Assembly (NCBI RefSeq): GCF_900215335.1
Contig: NZ_OCMT01000001.1
Coordinates: 620,001-684,000 of the forward strand
Length of the DNA: 64,000 nucleotides
Reading direction: 5' to 3'
Origin: Pedobacter xixiisoli
GTDB taxonomy: Bacteria > Bacteroidota > Bacteroidia > Sphingobacteriales > Sphingobacteriaceae
The notes under the pieces are model-generated. The model was not told the origin of the DNA. It saw only the letters and a program-made list of their open reading frames with translations, and did not search any database. This document shows, one piece after another, positions 10,058 to 18,021 of this stretch. Position numbers and translations under genes: made by a program. Each line of letters starts with the position of its first letter. Position 1 is the stretch's first letter.

Positions 10058-11032
10058 ATGTTTTTGATGAATAGATTAAACTATAACATATTTTTTTGTC
10101 TTTTTTTTATACTTTTAAATGGTTTCTCACTTTCGGCAAAAGTAGGTCGAATTGTGGTGTCGCAAGATGGTAGTGGTAATTATAAAACCATTAAAGAAGC
10201 CCTTGCTTCGGTTCCCGATAATAATCAAAAGGCAATTATCATTTACATTAAAAATGGCAATTACAAAGAGAAATTGGTTTTCGGTAAGCTGAAAACTAAC
10301 ATCGCTCTGATTGGAGAAGATGTAAATAAAACCATCATCACTTACGACGATTATGCTTCTAAAAAGGATGTAAATGGGAAAGATATTGGCACTTTTGGTT
10401 CATACACAGTTTCCATAGAATGCGATAATTTCATTGCAAGCAATATCACTTTCGAAAATTCTTCTGGCCCAGTAGGGCAGGCGGTGGCTGTGGCGGTTGG
10501 CGGCGATAAAGTAACTTTTAAAAATTGCAGATTTCTAGGTTCGCAGGATACTGTTTACACTTTTGGCAATACCAGTCGACAATATTTTTATAATTGCTAT
10601 ATCGAAGGTACGGTAGATTTTATTTTTGGTGCAGCTGTGGCAGTTTTTGAGCAATGTGAAATTTTCTGCAAAAGAGGTGGTTACATTACAGCTGCTTCAA
10701 CCCCCGAAGGACAAGATTATGGCTACGTATTTTTAAATAGCAAGATTACGGGGATAGCGCCAGAAAATTCGGTGTATTTGGGAAGACCATGGCGACCATT
10801 TGCGAAGGTAGTTTTCATCAATACAGAAATGCCTGCGCTAATAAGGAAATTGGGCTGGCACAATTGGGGCAAAGTTACTAACGAACAAACTGCATTTTAT
10901 GCAGAATATCAAAATAAAGGCGAAGGTTTTAAACCAGATGAGCGGGTAGCTTGGTCTAGGCAGTTAACAGCTACCGAAGCAAAATTGTACACACTAAAAG
11001 CCATCTTTAAAGATTGGGAACCTAAAAAATAA
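10058..11032 (+). CDS. Pectinesterase (carbohydrate esterase family 8)
   Basis: A 324-residue secreted pectin methylesterase that removes methyl groups from galacturonate in pectin. All family motifs are present: Q141 in GQAVAV, Q163-D164 in GSQDTVY (acid/base Asp), D187 in VDFIFGA (nucleophile) and R243 in YLGRPWRP. YITAASTPEG is another conserved block. The N-terminus is a signal peptide with a Phe-rich core. A start nine bases later (MNRLNY) is equally plausible and gives a better signal peptide. The length is typical of bacterial CE8. It is the first gene of a tight group with GH28 and GH95 (31 bp and 6 bp gaps), so demethylation and backbone cleavage are probably co-expressed. De-esterified pectin is the substrate of the polygalacturonase that follows. 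Confidence 0.93.
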   Translation: MFLMNRLNYNIFFCLFFILLNGFSLSAKVGRIVVSQDGSGNYKTIKEALASVPDNNQKAIIIYIKNGNYKEKLVFGKLKTNIALIGEDVNKTIITYDDYASKKDVNGKDIGTFGSYTVSIECDNFIASNITFENSSGPVGQAVAVAVGGDKVTFKNCRFLGSQDTVYTFGNTSRQYFYNCYIEGTVDFIFGAAVAVFEQCEIFCKRGGYITAASTPEGQDYGYVFLNSKITGIAPENSVYLGRPWRPFAKVVFINTEMPALIRKLGWHNWGKVTNEQTAFYAEYQNKGEGFKPDERVAWSRQLTATEAKLYTLKAIFKDWEPKK

Positions 11033-11063
11033 ATTCCCTTTTAAGTGTTAAATAACCAAATAT

Positions 11064-12716
11064 ATGATGAGAACGGCAATAAATTTGTTGTTTGCAGGGA
11101 TAATTGCTTTATCAGCATCAAACTTGTACGCACAAAAAAATCAACAGAAATATTCTTGGGACAATCTCCCAACAGCAGCATTACCAACTTTTAAAACAGA
11201 TACGGTAAATATTACTCAATACGGTGCTAAACCCAATGGACAAACCTTAAATACCAAATACATTAATGATGCTATTTTAGCCTGCAGTAGAAAGGGAGGA
11301 GGTGTAGTTTTTGTGCCGGCTGGACTTTGGTTAACGGGACCAATAGTTCTGCAAAACAACGTGAATTTACATGTTAGTCGTAGTGCAATTTTGTTTTTTA
11401 CCGATGATTTTAACCAATTTCCATTAGTAAAAGGCAATTACGAAGGTAAGCCACAAATGAGAAATCAATCTCCGGTCTCGGGAACTAACTTGAGCAATAT
11501 AGCCATTACTGGCCAAGGCGTTATAGATGGCAACGGCGATGTGTGGCGCATGGTAAAGAAAGATGCATTAACCGAACCAGAATGGAAGGCAAAACTAGCC
11601 AGCGGAGGTTTGCTAAGTGATGATGGCAGGACTTGGTATCCATCTGAGAAGACAAAAAAAGCCCATGCTATGAAAGAACCTGGATTAATTACTTCAGATA
11701 AAACCAACATATTTTATAATGAGGTAAAAGATTTCTTGCGCCCCACTTTGGTGAATTTAACCCATTGTAAAAAGGTATTAATAGAAGGAGTAACTTTTCA
11801 AAACTCGCCAGCATGGGGTTTGCATTTGCTAATGAGTGAAGATTTGACGTTGAAAAACGTAACCGTTAAAAATCCAGATTATGCACAAAATGGAGATGGT
11901 TTGGATTTGGAATCCTGCAAAAATGTACTGATAGACGGTTGTACTTTTGACGTTGGTGATGATGGGATCTGTATTAAATCTGGTAAGGATGAAGAAGGCA
12001 GAAAACGAGGTATGCCAACAGAAAATGTGGTGATAAAAAACAGCTTTGTTTACAAAGGCCACGGAGGTTTTGTTATTGGTAGCGAAATGAGTGGCGGAGC
12101 AAGAAATATCTTCATTTCCGATTGTAGTTTCATGGGAACTGATAAAGGTTTACGTTTTAAAACTGCTCGCGGCAGGGGTGGAGTAGTAGAGAATATCTAC
12201 ATCAGAAACATTTTTATGAAGGATATTGTAGATGAAGCCATCTACTTTGATATGTATTATTATACTAAACCTCCAGCAAAAGGGGAGAAGGTGGTTGCTC
12301 CAAAAGTTTCGGTAGAAACACCTCGATTTCAGAATTTTTACATCAGCAATGTGGTTTGTAACGGTGCTAAAAAGGGTATTTTTGTAAGAGGATTGCCAGA
12401 AATGAGCATCAAAAACATATCAATTACTGATGTGCATTTGAAAAGCCAAAAGGCGATTGAAATTATAGAAGCAGAAAACATTGATTTGAAAAATATCACC
12501 GCTATTTCAACAGAAACAAAGCCTGTTGTTTATGTAGAAAATAGCCGGAATATCAAATTAGATGGCCTTTTGTACAGTACAAATTCTGATTTGCTTTTGC
12601 TCGTAAACGGCGAACGAACATCAGAAGTTAAATTGAGCAATACAGATATTAAAGTTGCCAAACAAAGAGTTAAATCTGAAAATGGAGCTAAAACTTCGGC
12701 TGTCACTTTTAAATAA
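11064..12716 (+). CDS. Polygalacturonase (glycoside hydrolase family 28)
   Basis: A 550-residue secreted right-handed beta-helix enzyme that hydrolyses galacturonate linkages. The signal peptide ends near SNLYAQ, and the mature start VNITQYGAKPNGQTLNT is typical of bacterial exo-polygalacturonases. The four GH28 motifs are present: D278 in NGDGLDL, D299-D300 in VGDDGICIKSG, H333 in GHGGFVIGSE, and R364 in LRFKTARGRGG. These supply the catalytic aspartates and substrate-binding His/Arg. The length and an insert after residue 170 (KLASGGLLSDDGRTWYP) match the Bacteroidota exo-acting branch rather than short endo-enzymes. Its product, galacturonate, feeds the uxa genes at the far end of this window. 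Two tandem ATG codons mark the start. Confidence 0.93.
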   Translation: MMRTAINLLFAGIIALSASNLYAQKNQQKYSWDNLPTAALPTFKTDTVNITQYGAKPNGQTLNTKYINDAILACSRKGGGVVFVPAGLWLTGPIVLQNNVNLHVSRSAILFFTDDFNQFPLVKGNYEGKPQMRNQSPVSGTNLSNIAITGQGVIDGNGDVWRMVKKDALTEPEWKAKLASGGLLSDDGRTWYPSEKTKKAHAMKEPGLITSDKTNIFYNEVKDFLRPTLVNLTHCKKVLIEGVTFQNSPAWGLHLLMSEDLTLKNVTVKNPDYAQNGDGLDLESCKNVLIDGCTFDVGDDGICIKSGKDEEGRKRGMPTENVVIKNSFVYKGHGGFVIGSEMSGGARNIFISDCSFMGTDKGLRFKTARGRGGVVENIYIRNIFMKDIVDEAIYFDMYYYTKPPAKGEKVVAPKVSVETPRFQNFYISNVVCNGAKKGIFVRGLPEMSIKNISITDVHLKSQKAIEIIEAENIDLKNITAISTETKPVVYVENSRNIKLDGLLYSTNSDLLLLVNGERTSEVKLSNTDIKVAKQRVKSENGAKTSAVTFK

Positions 12717-12722
12717 TTTAGA

Positions 12723-15182
12723 ATGAAATTTGCGTTAAAGTTAATCGTGTTATTGTTGCTGGTTCAGTTTGTGAAGGCGCAACAATCTGATTATAAAATT
12801 TGGTATAAACAGCCTGCTAGCACTTGGAACGAAGCTTTGCCGATTGGAAATGGCAGCTTAGCAGCTATGGTTTTCGGAAATCCATCGTTAGAGCAACTTC
12901 AACTAAATGAAGAAACCATTTGGACAGGAAAGCCACATAATAATGTAGTGGATGAGCATGCAAGTACAATTACTCAACTACGTAAAATGCTTTTCGAGGG
13001 AAAGTATGCAGAAGCACAATCCTTGTCTAAAGAGAAAATCAAAGCTGTACAGAATGGGATGAGCTATCAGCCGGCGGGCGATTTATGGTTGCAATTTCCC
13101 GGTCATCAAACAGCTACTAATTATTATAGAGATTTAAATATCAGCAATGCTACTACAACAGTAAGCTATGAAATTGATGGCATAAAATACACTCGCAGAA
13201 CCATCGCATCTTTAACAGATAACTTAATTGCGGTACATTTAAAAGCCAGTAAACCAAATGCGCTCACTTTTAATGCAAGTTTAAATTCCGTTCACGCCAA
13301 TAAGAAAATTAGCATAAGTAATGGTTTAATTAGCCTAAAAGGCAAGCCTGCTAAAGCCGAAGAACTAGAACCCGCAATAGAATTTGAAGCACTTGCCAAA
13401 GTATCAACAGTTGGTGGAAGTGTGAAGTATACAACAACCGAAGTACAAGTGAGCAATGCCACCGAAGCCACTATTTACATTTCGATAGGCACTAACTTTA
13501 AAAGTTATCGGGATGTTTCTGGCGATGCACATGAAAAAGCAATGTCAGTTATAAACCAAAGTTCTAAGCTAGATTTTCAAACGCTGTTGAATAAACATGT
13601 TGCCGCTTACAAGAAATATTTCGATAGAACTACATTGAATTTAGGTGAAAGCGAGCAGGCTAAATTGCCAACCGACGAAAGACTCAAAGTTTTCAATCAA
13701 AAATACGACCCGCAATTTATTGCGCTCTATTTTCAATTTGGACGTTATTTGATGATTGCAGGTTCGCAGCCCAACGGGCAACCCACCAATTTGCAAGGTA
13801 AATGGAACGATAAATTAAAACCAGCTTGGGATAGTAAGTATACCATCAATATTAATACAGAAATGAACTACTGGCCAAGTGAAATTACAGGGCTTTCGGA
13901 GTTGGGGAATCCGTTATTTAAGATGGTAAAAGAACTATCCCTTACCGGAAAAGAAAGTGCTAAAAAGTTATACAATGCCAGAGGTTGGGTAACGCATCAT
14001 AATACAGATTTATGGCGTATCAACGGCCCTGTAGATGGTGGTTTTTATGGAATGTGGCCAATGGGTGGCGCTTGGTTAACTCGACATTTGTGGGAGCATT
14101 TCTTGTTTACTGGCGATAAGGAGTTTTTAAAGGAATACTATCCGATATTGAAAGGTGCTGCAACTTATTATGTAGATGCTTTGCAGGTAGAACCTAAAAA
14201 TGGCTGGCTGGTAGTGTCGCCATCAATGAGCCCCGAAAATAAATACATGACAGATGCTGCTGGTAATGGCGTATCGCTTACTTATGGCACAACGATGGAT
14301 AACCAAATTGTTTTCGAGCTGTTTTCACATACCATACAAGCTGCAAAAGCATTAAATATAGATTTGAAATTCGCTGATACATTGCGAAGTTTTAGAGCTA
14401 AACTACCACCTATGCAAATTGGTCAATATGGTCAATTGCAAGAATGGATAAATGATTGGGATAGAAAGAATGACAGGCATAGGCACATTTCGCACCTGTA
14501 CGGTTTACATCCAGCTAACCAGATTTCTCCTTATCGTAATCCAGAGCTATTTGCGGCGGCTAACCAAACTTTGCTAACCAGAGGTGATGTATCTACCGGA
14601 TGGAGTATGGGTTGGAAAGTAAATTTTTGGGCTCGAATGAAAGATGGCGATCATGCTTATCAGTTGATAAAAAGCCAGCTTACTCATGTTTCTCCAGAAA
14701 TTCAGACCGGACAGGGTGGAGGAACTTATCCAAATTTGTTCGATGCGCATCCGCCATTTCAAATAGATGGGAATTTTGGTTGTACCGCTGGTATTGCCGA
14801 AATGCTGATACAAAGTCAAGATGGAAGTATAGAGATACTACCTGCATTACCTAGCGAATGGAAAGATGGAGAGGTAAAAGGATTAAACGCTAGAGGTGGT
14901 TTTTTAATCGATGTAGCTTGGAAAGCAGGTAGGATTAGTAGTTTGAAAATCAAATCAAATTTGGGAGGCAACTGTAGAATAAGAATAAATACCGGGCAAA
15001 AACCTACAAACAGTAATATTTCAATAGCCAAAGGTGCTAACAAAAATCCGTTTTACGAGGTTGCTAAAATAACAAAACCGCTAGTGAACGAAAAAGCAGT
15101 ATTAACGAAACCTACTTTAAAGGAAACAGTGTTGTACGATTTCCAAACAAAAGCAGGCCTTAGTTACGAGCTTAAATTTTAA
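12723..15182 (+). CDS. Glycoside hydrolase family 95 (alpha-L-fucosidase / alpha-L-galactosidase)
   Basis: An 819-residue secreted enzyme with a signal peptide ending VKAQ. The family opening WYKQPASTWNEALPIGNG, followed by LQLNEETIWTGKPHN, is diagnostic of GH95. Conserved core blocks include QPTNLQGKWND, NINTEMNYWPSE, GGAWLTRHLWEH, VSPSMSPEN, HISHLYGLHP, STGWSMGWKVNFWARM and FQIDGNFGCTAGIAEML. These lie in the expected (alpha/alpha)6 barrel. GH95 enzymes cleave alpha-1,2-linked L-fucose or L-galactose. In a pectin locus the target is likely a side chain of rhamnogalacturonan or a fucosylated hemicellulose; this is inference. It starts 6 bp after the GH28 gene. Its stop codon directly abuts the stop codon of the convergent ATPase gene, with no intergenic base. 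Confidence 0.92.
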   Translation: MKFALKLIVLLLLVQFVKAQQSDYKIWYKQPASTWNEALPIGNGSLAAMVFGNPSLEQLQLNEETIWTGKPHNNVVDEHASTITQLRKMLFEGKYAEAQSLSKEKIKAVQNGMSYQPAGDLWLQFPGHQTATNYYRDLNISNATTTVSYEIDGIKYTRRTIASLTDNLIAVHLKASKPNALTFNASLNSVHANKKISISNGLISLKGKPAKAEELEPAIEFEALAKVSTVGGSVKYTTTEVQVSNATEATIYISIGTNFKSYRDVSGDAHEKAMSVINQSSKLDFQTLLNKHVAAYKKYFDRTTLNLGESEQAKLPTDERLKVFNQKYDPQFIALYFQFGRYLMIAGSQPNGQPTNLQGKWNDKLKPAWDSKYTININTEMNYWPSEITGLSELGNPLFKMVKELSLTGKESAKKLYNARGWVTHHNTDLWRINGPVDGGFYGMWPMGGAWLTRHLWEHFLFTGDKEFLKEYYPILKGAATYYVDALQVEPKNGWLVVSPSMSPENKYMTDAAGNGVSLTYGTTMDNQIVFELFSHTIQAAKALNIDLKFADTLRSFRAKLPPMQIGQYGQLQEWINDWDRKNDRHRHISHLYGLHPANQISPYRNPELFAAANQTLLTRGDVSTGWSMGWKVNFWARMKDGDHAYQLIKSQLTHVSPEIQTGQGGGTYPNLFDAHPPFQIDGNFGCTAGIAEMLIQSQDGSIEILPALPSEWKDGEVKGLNARGGFLIDVAWKAGRISSLKIKSNLGGNCRIRINTGQKPTNSNISIAKGANKNPFYEVAKITKPLVNEKAVLTKPTLKETVLYDFQTKAGLSYELKF

Positions 15183-17723
15183 CTACTTTAGTTTATGAAA
15201 GACAGAACCATGTACATTTCGCTTATCAATTAGCGTTAGCTTGTGGTGTACATATTCGTCCTTCTTCTCTTCGTTTCCTGTCTCGTCATTTAAATGGATT
15301 AAAAGATTATACATCAGGATTTCCTGTAGCGTTAAACGGTTACGTTTAAACACTTCAATACATTTCTCTGCGTAGGCAATTGCAGTTTGGTAGTCCTTTT
15401 CGTTCTTGCTTTCAATGGCTCTGGAAGCTAGATAAACTGTTTGTATGTAAGGCGTAGAGTTGCCTATAGAGTTAATCTCAAATATTTTTAATCTAATTTT
15501 TTCAGATAGACCAGAAGAATAAGGTAGTTTGGTGAGCGATCTTAAAAATGCCATCATACTAAATAAATAGGCAGAACTCACACTTTCTGATACCGTCATT
15601 TTTGGGTAATAACCTACCATTGCATCTAGCATTCGTTGGGCTTCATGCGAATCTCCATGAAATGTATTGTAAGTCCTCAACAAAACGAAAGATAACATTT
15701 CCCTGTAGCCTGGAAGCCCATTTTCGTTTTTAGGTACACTTATATCGCCTTCCTTAAAAGCTTCAATATTTGCTAATAAAGCTTCATTTTTATATTCTTC
15801 TCCCGCTAAAGTACTGTAAAGACACTTCAATAATTCATAAGGATTAATCAACCAGTTATTTCCCTCATTGGCAAATTTTTCCATTGCTTTTAGTCGAGTT
15901 TTTAATTGCTCTTTATAAAAGCTGAAAGAATCAAAAGTGGAAAGAATAACCAAGTACAGAAATGAAAATTTATCGTTTTTGGAAATTGATAATAATGAAC
16001 AAATGGCTTCTTTGTAGCAAGAATCAGCAAAATCAAAATGAATGATATTTTCCATCATCATGTGGTGCAACTCGTCTTCTTCTAAATATGCAGCAACTGA
16101 TGGTTGTTTGTGTTGTCGGTAATTTAAATTCTCGGCAATGAAGTAAATAAGGTAGGTTTTTTCATAATTGCTGAGGTTTAATTTCAATAGATGTTTTAAA
16201 GCACCAAAATCACTTTTGATAATCAGTAACCTGGCCGACCACTGTAGAATTTGGTACCTATTTGGATTTCCAGCATAATTTAAATTAATGTTTTCAAAAA
16301 AAGCTTCATCCATTTGATTATTAGAGCAGTTCAATAACTCTACAAATAGAAAATATTCAAATAAGTGTGGATGTACAAATCTCACCAAATCCACCACAAA
16401 CCCATCCAATTCTTGCTTTTCTTCAACCAAAATACCTTCTGCCAATAATTCTCTGTAGGCATTTTTGAAATTAGAAAGGTCAGCTATCAATTCACTTTTG
16501 TAAACCGATTTCCTACCTTTTCCATGATTGCTGAGGGTTACTATCTTTTTGCAGAATAGCGTTTTTTCTGTTGCATAAGAAGTATTATAGATTTTATCGT
16601 GTATGAAACGGTCTACAATTTCAAAAAAAACAATATTGGTAAACGAATCAAATCTTGGGAATTCTTCTTTGAGCAAATAATACCACTGTATATAAAACGG
16701 ATACTTAAGCTGTGCTTTTAATGCTGAGTTGATCTGCTCTTTTCGGTCGGGTTCAATCTTTTTTAAAATGATATCTATTTCATCGTTAGCTAAAGGCGGA
16801 ATGTTAGAATGATGTTTGATGTTGAAGTAGGTTCCTTGAAACCACTTTTTCTTGATGAACGGTATGTTTTTTATCTTGTCGTAGAAACGGCTCCACATGG
16901 TAGAACGCATTCCTAAAACAATTTTTACGAATTTTTCATCTTCAATAAGCGAAATAAGGTTAATTAGTTTGTCATAAACGATTGGTTTTGAGTCTCTATT
17001 TGTTATTAAATCAGAAAAACTATCTATAACTATAACTAATTTAGAACCATTTCTCTCGTATCTATCTTTAAAATATTCGATGAGGTTGGTGCGTTGATTA
17101 AGACCTATTTTAGATTTGATTCGATCTTCAATATTTGAGTATTCATTTTGGTCATCAAATACATCACGAGCATTTATAAAAAGAATGGTATCGACCTTAT
17201 GCTTAGCATCGTTATCAATGAACAAACTTTGAACAAGGTGGCTTAGTAAAATGCTTTTTCCATATCCAGCTTGAGATATAAAAGCCGTAAAACTGTATTT
17301 ACTGTTGTAGAAATATTCGAAATCTAACTTTGCAAATGCCCTGGGATGCGTAAAATGATACGGCACCGAACTACGGTTTTTTACGCTTTTTAATGTGCTG
17401 AGCGTAATATTGATTGCATTAAGCTGAATATTGGAAAACTTATCGTTGATGTTAGATATGTGGAGTAGCTCCTTTTCTACCAATTCGTAGTTTCCGCTTT
17501 TTTCGACGTAGTCTAATAGCGCATTTACAGTGTATTTTGAGAACCTGTTTTTTACTTCTGCGAAGCCAAAAAGGCGCTTTATTGTGGTTTCACTTATGTT
17601 TTTAGTAATTTCTTTTTGTATGGAAATAGAGATAAATCTACAATCAGAAGGACTGATGGATTTTATCCCCGTTTTTAGGAGTATGAGTCGCCTTATTTTA
17701 TCTAAGATAATAGTTTGCGGCAT
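15183..17723 (-). CDS. STAND/NACHT-like P-loop ATPase with N-terminal HTH-like domain, function unknown
   Basis: 846 residues; I do not recognise a named family. Residues 1-80 are a compact helical region (SETTIKRLFGFAEVKNRFSKY) resembling an HTH-like domain seen at the start of various Bacteroidota proteins. A P-loop follows at 150-157 (SQAGYGKS, K156; Ser replaces the usual first Gly/Ala), with Walker B at LVIVIDSFSD (D234). The spacing and hydrophobic context fit STAND/NACHT ATPases. The C-terminal ~450 residues are alpha-helical, possibly TPR-like, and would be the sensor. There is no signal peptide or membrane segment, so it should be cytoplasmic. It is divergent from the giant adhesin gene across a palindrome-rich region. 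Possible roles are transcriptional control of that gene or a single-gene defence sensor; neither is shown by the sequence. Confidence 0.6.
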   Translation of the reverse strand: MPQTIILDKIRRLILLKTGIKSISPSDCRFISISIQKEITKNISETTIKRLFGFAEVKNRFSKYTVNALLDYVEKSGNYELVEKELLHISNINDKFSNIQLNAINITLSTLKSVKNRSSVPYHFTHPRAFAKLDFEYFYNSKYSFTAFISQAGYGKSILLSHLVQSLFIDNDAKHKVDTILFINARDVFDDQNEYSNIEDRIKSKIGLNQRTNLIEYFKDRYERNGSKLVIVIDSFSDLITNRDSKPIVYDKLINLISLIEDEKFVKIVLGMRSTMWSRFYDKIKNIPFIKKKWFQGTYFNIKHHSNIPPLANDEIDIILKKIEPDRKEQINSALKAQLKYPFYIQWYYLLKEEFPRFDSFTNIVFFEIVDRFIHDKIYNTSYATEKTLFCKKIVTLSNHGKGRKSVYKSELIADLSNFKNAYRELLAEGILVEEKQELDGFVVDLVRFVHPHLFEYFLFVELLNCSNNQMDEAFFENINLNYAGNPNRYQILQWSARLLIIKSDFGALKHLLKLNLSNYEKTYLIYFIAENLNYRQHKQPSVAAYLEEDELHHMMMENIIHFDFADSCYKEAICSLLSISKNDKFSFLYLVILSTFDSFSFYKEQLKTRLKAMEKFANEGNNWLINPYELLKCLYSTLAGEEYKNEALLANIEAFKEGDISVPKNENGLPGYREMLSFVLLRTYNTFHGDSHEAQRMLDAMVGYYPKMTVSESVSSAYLFSMMAFLRSLTKLPYSSGLSEKIRLKIFEINSIGNSTPYIQTVYLASRAIESKNEKDYQTAIAYAEKCIEVFKRNRLTLQEILMYNLLIHLNDETGNEEKKDEYVHHKLTLIDKRNVHGSVFHKLK

Positions 17724-18021
17724 GAGAGAGTTGGTGTTTAGTTAAGCGTTTCATCTAAGTTAATAAAATAAAGTGTCAAAATAATTTTTGAATGTTCAAA
17801 AAAGGTATTGAACCACCTTTGAAAGGTATTTTACTCTTATTGGTTGTTGCTAAAATAAGCGTTTTAAACGCTTATACTAACATATTGTCTCGATTTTACT
17901 AAATCGAATAAAATGAACAAACTCTTTTTAGTTGTACTCCTTTTATGAATAATTTGAACGACTCAAAGGCGGAATTGGGTATTTAATATTGTGATGAATT
18001 AACAATAAAAATACCAGGCTT
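17724..18021. promoter_or_regulatory. Divergent regulatory region with several palindromes
   Basis: This 298-bp region separates the divergent ATPase and adhesin genes. It contains a 21-bp odd-centre palindrome with perfect 10-bp arms (ATAAGCGTTT / AAACGCTTAT, 17855-17875). A 7-bp dyad follows (TCGATTT-TACT-AAATCGA, 17890-17907), and AAAGGTATT occurs twice near 17805-17830. A leader hairpin adjacent to the adhesin start is listed separately. The 21-bp palindrome is a good operator candidate. Its binding protein is unknown, though the HTH-like N-terminus of the divergent ATPase makes autoregulation conceivable. Confidence 0.5.
17978..18015 (+). promoter_or_regulatory. Leader hairpin ending six bases before the adhesin start codon
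   Basis: GGTATTT pairs with AAATACC, and inside it ATTGT pairs with ACAAT around a 9-nt loop, separated by a small 3x2 internal loop. That gives twelve base pairs immediately upstream of the ATG at 18022. The placement would cover the ribosome-binding area, which suggests translational control. Confidence 0.45.
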
